NCBI GenBank assembly: GCA_963755055.1
Contig: CAVWIS010000039.1
Span: 1 to 64,000 of the forward strand
Source: AP-16 sp963755055
GTDB lineage: Bacteria; Pseudomonadota; Alphaproteobacteria; Rhizobiales; Xanthobacteraceae
DNA: 64,000 nt
Direction of reading: 5' to 3'
The translations under genes and the position numbers were made by a program. The notes under the pieces were generated by a model. The model was given only the letters and a program-made list of their open reading frames with translations. It made no database searches and was not told where the DNA came from. Below, piece after piece: positions 36,148-44,585 of this stretch. Within the stretch, counting starts at the first letter, position 1, and every line of letters begins with the position of its first letter.

Positions 36148-37296
36148 TCAGGACACCACCGAGGTCGCCGCGGCAGCGCCGATCTGCTTCAAATACCACT
36201 CGGCATCGCCGAACAGCGTCTCGCAGAGCGTGAGCCGCTTGTAGTAGTGGCCGATCGCCAGCTCGTCGGTCATGCCGATGCCGCCGTGCAGCTGGATCGC
36301 CTGGCCGCCGACGAACCGGGCCGAGCGCGCGGTCGCAACCTTCGCGGCCCACACGGCGCGCTGGGCGCCCGGCGCCTCGTCGTCGAGCGCCTGCAGGCCG
36401 GCGTGAACGACGGCCCGCGCCTCCTCGGCGGCGACGCTCATGTCGACCAGCCGGTGCTGCAGCACCTGGAATTTCGCCAGCGGCTGGCCGAACTGCTGGC
36501 GGGTCTTGAGATACTCGACGGTCGCCTGCGTCACCGCCGCCATGGCGCCGCAGGCCTCGGCGCAAACCGCGATGGCGCCGCGGTCGATCAGGCGGTCGAT
36601 CACCCCGAGCATGTCGTCGTCCTGATCGCCGAGCCTGGCATCTGCCTCGACCCGCACGCCGGCGAGGCCGACGGTCGCCCCCGGCCGGCCGTCGAGCGCC
36701 GGGGCGACAGTGAGCCGGACGCCGGTCGCGGTGCGCGGAACCAGAAAGAGGCCGACCGGCCCGGTGTCCGACCCGATGCGCGCGGAGACGACGAGGGTGT
36801 CGGCCGCGTGCGCGCCGAGCGCGAAGGTCTTGCTCCCGTCGATGACGAAGCTGCCGCCGTCCCGCCGGGCGACCGCGCGCACGTAGTCGCGGGCATAGCC
36901 GGTGCCGGGCTCGGCGTGACAGAACGCCATCAGTTGGCTGCCGCCGGCGACCGGCGGCAGCAGTTTTTCGCGCTGCGCCGGCGTACCGGCGAGCTCGATG
37001 GCACCGGCGCCCAGCACGACGGTGCCGAGCAGCGGCTCCAGCACGAGGTGACGGCCGGCGCCGGCCATCACGATGCCGAGCTCCGTCATGCCGCCGCCGG
37101 CCCCTCCGAAAGCCTCCGGCAAGGCGACGCCGAGCCAGCCGAGCTCGGCATATCTCGCCCACTCGGCGCGTCCGAAGCCCTCGGTCTCCGGCCCGCGGGC
37201 GAGCTTTTTCCAGCGCTCGAAACTGTAGTTCCTGGCGAGGAAGTCGCGCAGGCTGTCATCGAGCAGCTGGCGCTCCTCGGCGGAAAAGCTTGGCAT
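36148..37296 (-). CDS. Acyl-CoA dehydrogenase
   Basis: A 382-residue FAD enzyme of the acyl-CoA dehydrogenase family. Segments: ARYAELGWLGVALPEAFGG near residue 45, FCHAEPGTGYARDYV near residue 125 for substrate and FAD contacts, and the C-terminal TRQQFGQPLAKFQ and QLHGGIGMTDELAIGHYYKR. It adjoins a second acyl-CoA dehydrogenase gene on the same strand. Such pairs often form heteromeric steroid or branched-chain acyl-CoA dehydrogenases, which is inference. Confidence 0.85.
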   Translation of the reverse strand: MPSFSAEERQLLDDSLRDFLARNYSFERWKKLARGPETEGFGRAEWARYAELGWLGVALPEAFGGAGGGMTELGIVMAGAGRHLVLEPLLGTVVLGAGAIELAGTPAQREKLLPPVAGGSQLMAFCHAEPGTGYARDYVRAVARRDGGSFVIDGSKTFALGAHAADTLVVSARIGSDTGPVGLFLVPRTATGVRLTVAPALDGRPGATVGLAGVRVEADARLGDQDDDMLGVIDRLIDRGAIAVCAEACGAMAAVTQATVEYLKTRQQFGQPLAKFQVLQHRLVDMSVAAEEARAVVHAGLQALDDEAPGAQRAVWAAKVATARSARFVGGQAIQLHGGIGMTDELAIGHYYKRLTLCETLFGDAEWYLKQIGAAAATSVVS

Positions 37297-37315
37297 GTCG
37301 TCCCCTGGACTTTCT

Positions 37316-38527
37316 TCAGAGCCCGAGCGCGCCCTTGGCGATGATGTTCTTCTGCACCTCGCTCGAGCCGCCGTAGATGGTGGCGGCGCGCCGGTAGAGG
37401 TGCTCGTAGACGACGTCGGCGGATTCCTCCGGCCCGATCAGCTCGCCGTTCCACCCGGCCTGCAGGGCATCGCTCTGAAAAACCATGCCGTGCCGGCCGA
37501 GCGCCTCGAGCCCGGTCTGCAGGATGGCCTGCTGCAGCTCGGTCCCGCGCAGCTTCAGCGCGGCGGCGCCCATCAGCGACGGGGCGCCGTCGGTCCGGGC
37601 GGCGGCGAGCTGGTCGGCCATCAGCGCCTTCACGGTGGCGATCCCCACCTCGAGCTCCGCCAGCCTTCGCTGAAACAGCGGGTCCTCGGCGAGCGGCCTG
37701 CCGCCGTCCTTGGTTTCCTCGAGCAGCCGGCGGATCTGGCCCAGATAGGCTTCCGTCTTGGCGATATCGACGGTGCCGACGCGCTCGTTGGCGAGCAGGA
37801 ATTTCGCGTAGGTCCAGCCCTTGTTCTCCTCGCCGATCCGGTTCTCCACCGGCACCCGCACGTCCTCGAAGAAAACCTCGTTGAGATGGTGGCCGAGCGT
37901 GATCCCGATGATCGGCCTCACCGTGATGCCCGGCGACTTCATGTCGATCAGCAGGAAAGAGATGCCCTCCTGCTTCTTGGCGTCCGGATCGGTGCGCACG
38001 AGGGCGAACATCATGTCGGCCCAGTGCGCCATCGAGGTCCAGATCTTCTGCCCGTTGACCACGTAATGGTCGCCGTCGCGGACCGCGCGGGTCTTCAGGC
38101 TTGCGAGGTCCGAGCCGGCGCCGGGCTCCGAGTAGCCCTGGCACCACCAGGTGTCGTTCGTGATGATGCCCCTCGAGATACTTCTTCCTTCTGCTCGGGC
38201 GTGCCGAAGGTGTAGATCACCGGACCCGCCATGGTCGGGCCGAACGAGACCAGCGGCGGCGCGCCGGCACGGCCGAGCTCCTCCTGGAAGGCAAGGAACT
38301 GCTCGGGTTGCCAGCCGAGCCCGCCATGCTGTTTCGGCCATTTTCCGGTCAGCCAGCCGCGCGAGCCGAGGCGCTTGAGCCAGGCGTCGTACTCGTGGCG
38401 CTCGAGATGCTGGCCGCGCGCCTGCTTGCGGCGGACCTCGGCCGGCATCTCGCTCCGCGCAGAACGCGCGCACCTCGGCGCGGAAGGCATCGAGCTCGGT
38501 ATTGTGCTGGACGGCACGAATGAACAT
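37316..38527 (-). pseudogene. Acyl-CoA dehydrogenase, frameshifted
   Basis: A second acyl-CoA dehydrogenase of about 400 residues. From ATG 38527 the first 25 residues (MFIRAVQHNTELDAFRAEVR) are in frame. Then one extra base near 38455 shifts the frame, and two more extra bases near 38170-38175 restore it. From there the rest is intact, including WWCQGYSEPGAGSDLAS, VVNGQKIWTS and the C-terminal ATIYGGSSEVQKNIIAK with the likely catalytic Glu. Three insertions whose net effect is zero are typical of sequencing error. It is probably co-transcribed with the gene at 36148. Confidence 0.8.
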
Positions 38528-38578
38528 CGGGGCGTCTCCGTCGTGGTTTGTTTGATTGGCAAAATCCGTTCGATGACC

Positions 38579-38739
38579 GTAGGGTGGGCAAATCGCCGTA
38601 CGCGAGATTGCAACACGACCGGCGTTTCCGGCGATTTGCCCACGCGGTGGAATTTGCGGATGGTCACACCCGCGTGGGCAAAATCCACGCACGGCCTGCG
38701 CCCGCGTTGTCTGTCCGTGTCGGATTTTGCCCACCCTAC
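38579..38739. repeat. Intergenic palindromic repeat, family A
   Basis: GTAGGGTGGGCAAATCGCC to TTTTGCCCACCCTAC, with GATTTGCCCACGCGGT and CGCGTGGGCAAAATCC inside. The right-hand terminal CTAC includes the stop codon (minus strand TAG) of the SDR gene at 38736. Confidence 0.86.
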
Positions 38740-39587
38740 GATTTGGAATAGCCCGACCCCCTGGTGGTCACGCCGCGGCCGGTCGGTTTGTCGAGCAGGC
38801 CGTATTCGCTCAAGATCTGCTGGCTGTAGGTGACGCGACCGTTGACCTTGTCGGCCGGCTCGCTCGCCAGCAGCAGCGCCGCGCGCGCCATGTAGGCGGG
38901 AGGCTCGGCGCGCGGATCGTCCATTCCCGACGCGATCTTGTGATAGACGGTGCCCGGCGTGGCGACGATCTGCGACGGCGACAGCGCGGTGACCGCGATG
39001 TTGTGCATGGCGACTTCCTGGGCTAGGCCCTGGGTGAAGCGTTCCAGCGCCGCCTTGGTGGCGCCGTACATGGTGCCGCCATTGGCGGGACGCGCGTCCC
39101 GGAACGGTGCGCGGCCCGGGCCGATCGCCGATCCGGAAGAAATGTTCACGATCGCCCCGCGACGCAGCCTGATCATGCCGGGCAGCACGAGCTGCGACAG
39201 AATGAAGGGCCCGTGCACATTGACGGCGAAGGCCTTGATCCAGTGCCTGACGTTGTAGTCGACGATCGGCTTGTAGTAGGTGAGCGCCGCGTCGTTGACC
39301 AGAATGTCGACCGTGCCGTAGGTGTCCTCGGCGGTCTTGACCAGCCTGCGGCAGTCCTCCTCGCTGGAGACATCGACCGCGAGCGCCATGGCCTGTCCGC
39401 CCGCATCCCTGATCCTGCCGACCGTGCCGGACAGCGACCCCGACAGCAGGCGATGATCGCCTTCGTTCAGGGTCCTCGCCGCGCACACGACCCGCGCGCC
39501 CTCCTGGGCGAGCAATTTGGCGATCTCCTCGCCGATCCCCCGGCTGGCGCCGGTCACAATGGCGATACGGCCAGTGAGCCTGGACAT
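38736..39587 (-). CDS. SDR-family NAD(P)-dependent oxidoreductase
   Basis: A 283-residue SDR. GRIAIVTGASRGIGEEIA is at residues 6-23, then LVNDAALTYY near residue 95 where most SDRs have NNAG, and INISSGSAIG and the catalytic YGATKAALERF near residue 180 follow. ATG 39587 has GGAGGG six bases upstream. Its first bases overlap the end of the GMC oxidoreductase, suggesting coupled translation. The stop lies inside a family A repeat. Confidence 0.85.
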   Translation of the reverse strand: MSRLTGRIAIVTGASRGIGEEIAKLLAQEGARVVCAARTLNEGDHRLLSGSLSGTVGRIRDAGGQAMALAVDVSSEEDCRRLVKTAEDTYGTVDILVNDAALTYYKPIVDYNVRHWIKAFAVNVHGPFILSQLVLPGMIRLRRGAIVNISSGSAIGPGRAPFRDARPANGGTMYGATKAALERFTQGLAQEVAMHNIAVTALSPSQIVATPGTVYHKIASGMDDPRAEPPAYMARAALLLASEPADKVNGRVTYSQQILSEYGLLDKPTGRGVTTRGSGYSKS

Positions 39588-39589
39588 GG

Positions 39590-41217
39590 TCATCCCTCCC
39601 GCGCATCCTGCAAAATCATCGCGGCGCATTTTTCGCCGATCATGATCGACGGCGCGTTGGTGTTGCCGCCGGGGACCTGCGGCATGATCGAGGCGTCGGC
39701 GACGCGCAAGGCCCTCGATGCCATGCACGCGCAGCCGCGGATCGACGACGGCGTCGACCTCGCGGCCCATGCGGCAGGTGCCGACCGGGTGCAGGTTGGA
39801 GACGCCGCGCACGCGGATCTCCTCGATCGATCTGCTCATCGGTCTGGCATTGCGTCGCCGGGCATCACCTCCTCGACCGACGAAAGGCTTCAACGCCGGC
39901 TGCGCGGCGATCTTGCGGCTGAGCCGCGTGCCGTAGATCAGCGCCTGGAAATCGTAGTCGCTGGCGAGGAAGTTGAACTGGATCGCCGGCGGCGCCAAGC
40001 GGATCGGCGCTCTTGATCCGCACCGTGCCGCGGCCCTCCGGGCGCAGATGCACCGGGCTGAAGGTGAAGGCGGAGAACGGGTGCGGCTTGATGCCGGTGC
40101 GCAGCCGCTCGAACGCGCTCCAGCCGGACATGTTGATCTGCAGATCGGGCTGCTCGAGCCGCGGGTCGCTGCTTGACGAAAGCGCCGGCATAGATCCCGG
40201 CATTCGACAGATGGCCCGAGCGGGTGACAGCGTATTGCACCGCCGCCTTCAGCTTCTGCAGCGGGCTCATCGCCAGGTCGTTGACGGTGACCTTCTGCGG
40301 GCAGCGCCACACCAGGTAGGTGTTGAAATGGTCGTGCAGGTGCTTGCCGACCCCCGGCATGTCGCGCACCACCGGGATGCCGAACTCGCCGAGCAGATCG
40401 GCCGGCCCGAGCCCGGACAATTGCAGCAATTGCGGCGAGCCGTAGACGCCGCCGGAGACGACGATCTCGCCGCGGGCGCGCGCCGTCTTGCGTCCCATGC
40501 GGCGTGTGGTATTCGACCCCGACCGCGCGGCCTCCGTCGAACAGCATGCGGGTGGCGTGCGCCTCGGTCGCGACCGTCAGGTTGCGCCGGTCGCCGGGCG
40601 GGACCGAGATAGGCGCGCGCCGCGCTCCAGCGCCGGCGGTTGGTGGTCGTCGTCTGGTAGTAGCCGACGCCTTCCTGGCGGGCGCCGTTGAAGTCGGCGT
40701 TGGCGGCGGATGCCGGCCTCGATCGCGGCCTGGACCATCGCATCGCCGAGCGGCGAGCGCACCGGGTTGGAGACGTGCAGCGGGCCGCCGACGCCGTGGA
40801 ACTCGTCGGCGCCGCGCTCCTGGTCCTCCGCCTTCTTGAAATAACGGCAGGACGTCGTCACAATCCCAGCCTTCGCAGCCGCGCTGGCGCCAGCCGTCGT
40901 AATCGGTCGACGTGCCGCGCATGTAGACCATGCCGTTGATCGAGCTGGTGCCGCCCAGCACCTTGCCGCGCGGCTGGTAGAGGGCGCGGCCGTTGAGCTC
41001 CGCCTCCGGCTCGCTCTCGAACATCCAGTTCACTCGCGGGTCGGTGAAGGTCTTGGTGTAGCCGAGCGGGATATGGATCCACGGGTTGGTGTCGCCTGAC
41101 GCCGGCTTCGAGCAGCAGCACCCGGTAGCGGCCGCTCTCGCTGAGCCGCGCGGCGACCGCGCACCCGGCCGAGCCGGCGCCGGTGACGATGAAGTCATAA
41201 GTGTCGTCGTCGGCCAT
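39590..41217 (-). pseudogene. GMC-family oxidoreductase (choline/alcohol dehydrogenase type), frameshifted
   Basis: A flavoprotein of about 540 residues when assembled. It starts at ATG 41217 with DFIVTGAGSAGCAVAARLSE, the FAD-binding motif. Further segments in other frames are LNGRALYQPRGKVLGGTSSING, GVYGSPQLLQLSGLG and, near the C-terminus, VSNLHPVGTCRMG. Breaks occur about every 150-250 bases; the one near 41105 is one extra G. The pattern fits many small errors over a normal gene. GMC enzymes oxidise alcohols to aldehydes. It precedes the SDR at 38736 in one transcript. Confidence 0.75.
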
Positions 41218-41361
41218 GCCGGTCCCCCCACCCGGAGGCACGATAGCCAACGCTGCGGTCAGCGGGAAGACCACGCGCGATGCGCGATGCGGCAGGAGGT
41301 GCGCGGAGCCCCTCGATGCAGGGCGATCGCATATGCGTTCGCCGCGCGCCTCGGCGCCTCT

Positions 41362-41490
41362 TCTCCCTCTCCCCGCTCTTTGCGGGGAGAGGGTCGGGGT
41401 GAGGGGCCCTTTTCAAAAGTCTCGGCGCTTGGAAAGGCCCCCTCACCCGACGCTTCGCGTCGACCTCTCCCCGCACGCGGGGAGAGGTGG
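41362..41490. repeat. Intergenic palindromic repeat, family D
   Basis: CTCTCCCCGCTCTTTGCGGGGAGAG forms one hairpin and CCTCTCCCCGCACGCGGGGAGAGG a second, with GGTCGGGGTGAGGGG and CCCCTCACCCGACG as complementary inner arms. The whole is a long imperfect palindrome between divergent genes. Elements of this type are frequent in many GC-rich proteobacteria, from general knowledge. Confidence 0.75.
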
Positions 41491-41524
41491 AGCCCGCGGC
41501 GATCCCTCGTCTTATGCGCCGCGA

Positions 41525-41917
41525 TCAGATGACCGCGACCGCTTCCACCTCGATCAGGAACTCGGGAAGCGCGAGCGCCGCCACCGCGACCAGAGTATGC
41601 GCCGGCATCTTCTTGCCGAAGAACTCCTCGCGGATCGGGCCGTAGTCCGCCCGGAAGCGGATATCGGTGAGATAGGTGTTGACCTTGACGATACTGGCCA
41701 TGGTGCCGCCGCCGGCCTCGACCTGGGCCTTGAGCGCCTGCAGGGCCGCACGCGCCTGGGCCTTGAAGTCGCCGCGGTGGGCCGGGTTGCCGGATTGGTC
41801 ATAGGCCACCTGTCCGGCGATGTAGAGGATCGTCTGCGCGCCGGTGACCTTGACGGCCTGCGCATAGATCGGCGGATCCCAGACGGTCTTGGCCGCATAG
41901 GGTTCGATGCTCGTCAT
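41525..41917 (-). CDS. RidA/YjgF-family protein
   Basis: A 130-residue RidA-fold protein. Members deaminate reactive enamines and imines from amino-acid metabolism. Segments: TILYIAGQVAYDQSGNPAHRGDFKAQARAALQ near residues 29-60 and FFGKKMPAHTLVAVAALALPEFLIEVEAVAV at the end, matching the RidA core. The Arg in the usual active-site position (R-S-C of Ec RidA) is not obvious, as in many RidA subfamilies. It stands alone between a palindrome and a NIPSNAP gene. Confidence 0.85.
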   Translation of the reverse strand: MTSIEPYAAKTVWDPPIYAQAVKVTGAQTILYIAGQVAYDQSGNPAHRGDFKAQARAALQALKAQVEAGGGTMASIVKVNTYLTDIRFRADYGPIREEFFGKKMPAHTLVAVAALALPEFLIEVEAVAVI

Positions 41918-42153
41918 GTGTGGCTCCTGCTGCTCGGTCCGGTGGCGAATTGCAGACTTGATGTGTGCATCGCGTCAAGGCACGAGGCCCTCGGCCGACA
42001 AAGGGCCTGCTCCTCCGACGCCTTGCGCGGTCTCCGGGGTAGCACGTCGCGCAACAGGCTCACAATCGGGGGCCGATGCGGCGTCGGATTCGAAGCGGAT
42101 TGACATGCCCGGCCCACTTTGCGTGAACTGCGGGCCCCATCGGAGGAGCACCC

Positions 42154-42789
42154 ATGATCTACGAATTGCGAACCTACACGCTAAAGCAAGGCACGCTGGC
42201 CGACGTGGTGAAGGCCGCCGGCACGGCAGGGCGGGACATCCGCGGCGACAATTACGGCAAGCTCGAAGGCTATTGGCAGACGGAGATCGGGCCGCTCAAC
42301 CAGGTGATGCACCTGTGGAGCTACCAGGACCTGAACCAGCGGGCGCAGCTGCGCGCCGAGCTCGGCAAGAACCCGCGCTGGGGCGCCGAGTATGTCCCTC
42401 TCATCCGGCCGAACCTGGTCCGTCAGGAGATCCGCCTGCTCAATGCCGTGAGAGCGCCGACGGCCCCGGAGCGCACGCCGAATGTCTACGAGTTCCGCAA
42501 CTACCGAGCCAGGCCCGGTGCGGCGCCGCAGTGGCTGCAGCTGTTCACCAAGGCGCTCACGGTGCGCGAGAGCTATTCGAAGATCGTCGCGCTGTGGTCG
42601 ACCGAGGCGCCGCAGGTCAACGAGGTGTGCCACCTCTGGGCCTATCCCGACCTCAACGCGCGGGCGGCCGTGCGGGCCGAGGTGGCGAAGGATTCTGGCT
42701 GGCAGGAGTTTTTGAAAAGCAGCACCGGCCTGCTCGATGAGATGCACTCGACCGTGATGCTGCCGGCGCCGCACTCGCCGCTCAAGTAG
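42154..42789 (+). CDS. NIPSNAP-family protein
   Basis: A 211-residue protein made of two similar NIPSNAP domains, each of the ferredoxin-like type: MIYELRTYTLKQGTL with HLWSYQDLNQRAQLRAEL, then NVYEFRNYRARPGAAPQWLQL with HLWAYPDLNARAAVRAEV. Function is unknown; members often lie near catabolic genes. GGAG sits upstream of ATG 42154. It is convergent with the LysR-type gene. Confidence 0.85.
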   Translation: MIYELRTYTLKQGTLADVVKAAGTAGRDIRGDNYGKLEGYWQTEIGPLNQVMHLWSYQDLNQRAQLRAELGKNPRWGAEYVPLIRPNLVRQEIRLLNAVRAPTAPERTPNVYEFRNYRARPGAAPQWLQLFTKALTVRESYSKIVALWSTEAPQVNEVCHLWAYPDLNARAAVRAEVAKDSGWQEFLKSSTGLLDEMHSTVMLPAPHSPLK

Positions 42790-42794
42790 TCACC

Positions 42795-43733
42795 TCATCG
42801 GCCATCGGCCGTTCCGGTCGCGCGGCTCGGTCCGCTCGTCGCCGCTCCCTGGCGGATCGCCGCCGCCAGCGTCAGCGCCGCGGGGCTCAGATAGCCGTTG
42901 CGACGGTGAACCAGGCTCACCGGCACGGTGGCGTGCAGCGCCGGAACGTCGATGATCGTCAGCGTCCCCAGGCGCAGCTCTTCCTGGATGCTGCTTTCGA
43001 CCAGCAGGGCTATGCCGAATCCGGCCTCGACGAAGCGCTTTTGCGCGGTCAGGCTGTCGATGCGCACGATGCGGGCGGCGGCGATCCCGGCCGCCGCCAG
43101 CCGCTGCTCCGAGACGCTGGCGAACGGCTCGCGCCTGCCGCGCTGCGGCGGAAAGGCGACCCAGCGCTCGCCGTCGAGCTTCCGGGCGTCGCGCAACCTG
43201 CGCCCCGCCAGCCGATGCTCCGGCGAGCAGGCAACGACCAGCGCCTCCTCCATGACGGCGCTCGAGACCAGGCTTTCGCTCGCGTCGGTGAAATAGCGCA
43301 GCCCAAGCGTGGCCTCGCCCCGGCGCACCAGGTCGCTGACCTCCTGGCTGGTCGCGGTCGTCAGCGCGAGGTCGATCCCGGGGTGCCGCCGCCGGAACGT
43401 TTGCAGCGCGGCGGTCAGGCCGGTGCTGGCGAGCGTGCCGACCAGCGCCAGGGCGACCGTGCCGCGCTCGCCCTCATCCAGCCCGCGCACCGCCTCGGCG
43501 CCGTCCTTCAGCGCCGCGAGCATCGCCTCCGCGTAGGGCAGGAACGTGCGGCCCGTCTCGGTGAGGACGACGCCGCCCGGCAGCCGCTCGAACACGGGAC
43601 TGCGCAGCGCGGCCTCCAGCATCTCCACCCGGCGGCTGATGGCGGGCTGGCTGCGGTGAAGCGCGACGGCGGCGCGCGCGAAGGAGCCGAGACGGACGAT
43701 CGACACGAAAGCCTGGATCTCGTCGATGTTCAT
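42795..43733 (-). CDS. LysR-family transcriptional regulator
   Basis: A 312-residue LTTR. Residues 1-60 carry the winged helix-turn-helix (FVSIVRLGSFARAAVALHRSQPAISRRVEMLE). The remainder is the effector-binding domain, beginning RGTVALALVGTLAST. It is transcribed divergently from a small RidA-type gene 111 bases away and probably regulates it. The effector is unknown. Confidence 0.9.
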   Translation of the reverse strand: MNIDEIQAFVSIVRLGSFARAAVALHRSQPAISRRVEMLEAALRSPVFERLPGGVVLTETGRTFLPYAEAMLAALKDGAEAVRGLDEGERGTVALALVGTLASTGLTAALQTFRRRHPGIDLALTTATSQEVSDLVRRGEATLGLRYFTDASESLVSSAVMEEALVVACSPEHRLAGRRLRDARKLDGERWVAFPPQRGRREPFASVSEQRLAAAGIAAARIVRIDSLTAQKRFVEAGFGIALLVESSIQEELRLGTLTIIDVPALHATVPVSLVHRRNGYLSPAALTLAAAIRQGAATSGPSRATGTADGR

Positions 43734-43844
43734 GCCGATCAGGATAGCTGATAGCGGACCTCGATACTATGCATTCGACAAATCGCGCCTCCTCGCGCCT
43801 TATCGCGCCGGAGCCACCGGTCGAGAACGCGGAAGGACACCCCC
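43734..43844. promoter_or_regulatory. Shared promoter region of divergent LysR/RidA genes
   Basis: 111 bases between divergent starts, the usual location of an LTTR operator. The stretch GATAGCTGATAGC and ATACTATGCAT around 43742-43773 is A/T-rich against its surroundings and could hold the T-N11-A box. I did not identify a precise site. Confidence 0.35.
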
Positions 43845-44207
43845 ATGGATATCGCGCGGCATCTCATCATGGACAGCGGCAACTTCAAGCCGATCATCAG
43901 CCGGGCGGTCGTGCACGGCCCCATGGTGTTTCTCTGCGGCGTAACGGCCGACCCGGTCGGCGACATCACGGCGCAGACCCGGCAGGTGCTGGAGCGCATC
44001 GATCGCCTGCTCGAGAAGGCCGGAACGAGCAAGTCCAGGCTGCTGAGCGCCCAGGTCTGGCTCTCCGACATGCGCTTCTTTCGCCAGCACAATCTCGCCT
44101 GGAACGAGTGGGTCGACCCGCAGAGCCCGCCGGTGCGCGCCTGCGTCCAGGCGGAATTGTTCGACCCCGGCCTTCTGGTGGAGATCATGGCAACCGCCGC
44201 AAGATGA
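43845..44207 (+). CDS. RidA-family protein
   Basis: A 120-residue RidA-type protein, distinct from the one at 41525. Segments: VVHGPMVFLCGVTADPVGDITAQTRQVLERID at residues 22-53, QVWLSDMRFFRQHNLAWNEW, and a C-terminus with PPVRACVQAELFDPGLLVEI that carries the conserved Arg and Cys of the active site. It is divergent from the LysR regulator and is its likely target. Confidence 0.85.
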   Translation: MDIARHLIMDSGNFKPIISRAVVHGPMVFLCGVTADPVGDITAQTRQVLERIDRLLEKAGTSKSRLLSAQVWLSDMRFFRQHNLAWNEWVDPQSPPVRACVQAELFDPGLLVEIMATAAR

Positions 44208-44585
44208 CGCCGCGAGGTGGTCGGAAAAGCCCGCGCGCCTCCTGCCGGAGCGGGCCGTTCCGTTGCGGGTGAATGCGCGGCGACGGCGCGATAGAGGTCG
44301 AGCGCCTGTTGGATGACTTTTACGCGGCTCCCCAGGTGGCGCGGCCGCCTCCGGTCAGGGGCCCCGCCATCATCGCCCGGCACGCCTGAACGGATGCTGT
44401 TGGGCGTGTGGTGATGCAGCCTCCGCGACGCACGGCCCTTGGCATGCGGCTCGTTACTTGCAGCGATTCCAGCTTTCTTAACCTGATGGCCTAACAATAA
44501 CGCCGGGTTTGTAACTAGTTAACAATTCTTACGATGTAATCGCATACAAATGTCTACTTCAGGTAACAGACTCGGGCCGTGAGCC
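44208..44585. other. Intergenic region with an A/T-rich block
   Basis: No supported ORF. The last 130 bases before the GGDEF/EAL gene (about 44455-44585) are markedly A/T-rich, with cttaacctgatggcctaacaataac and gttaacaattcttacgatgtaa, so the promoter probably lies there. Confidence 0.45.
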
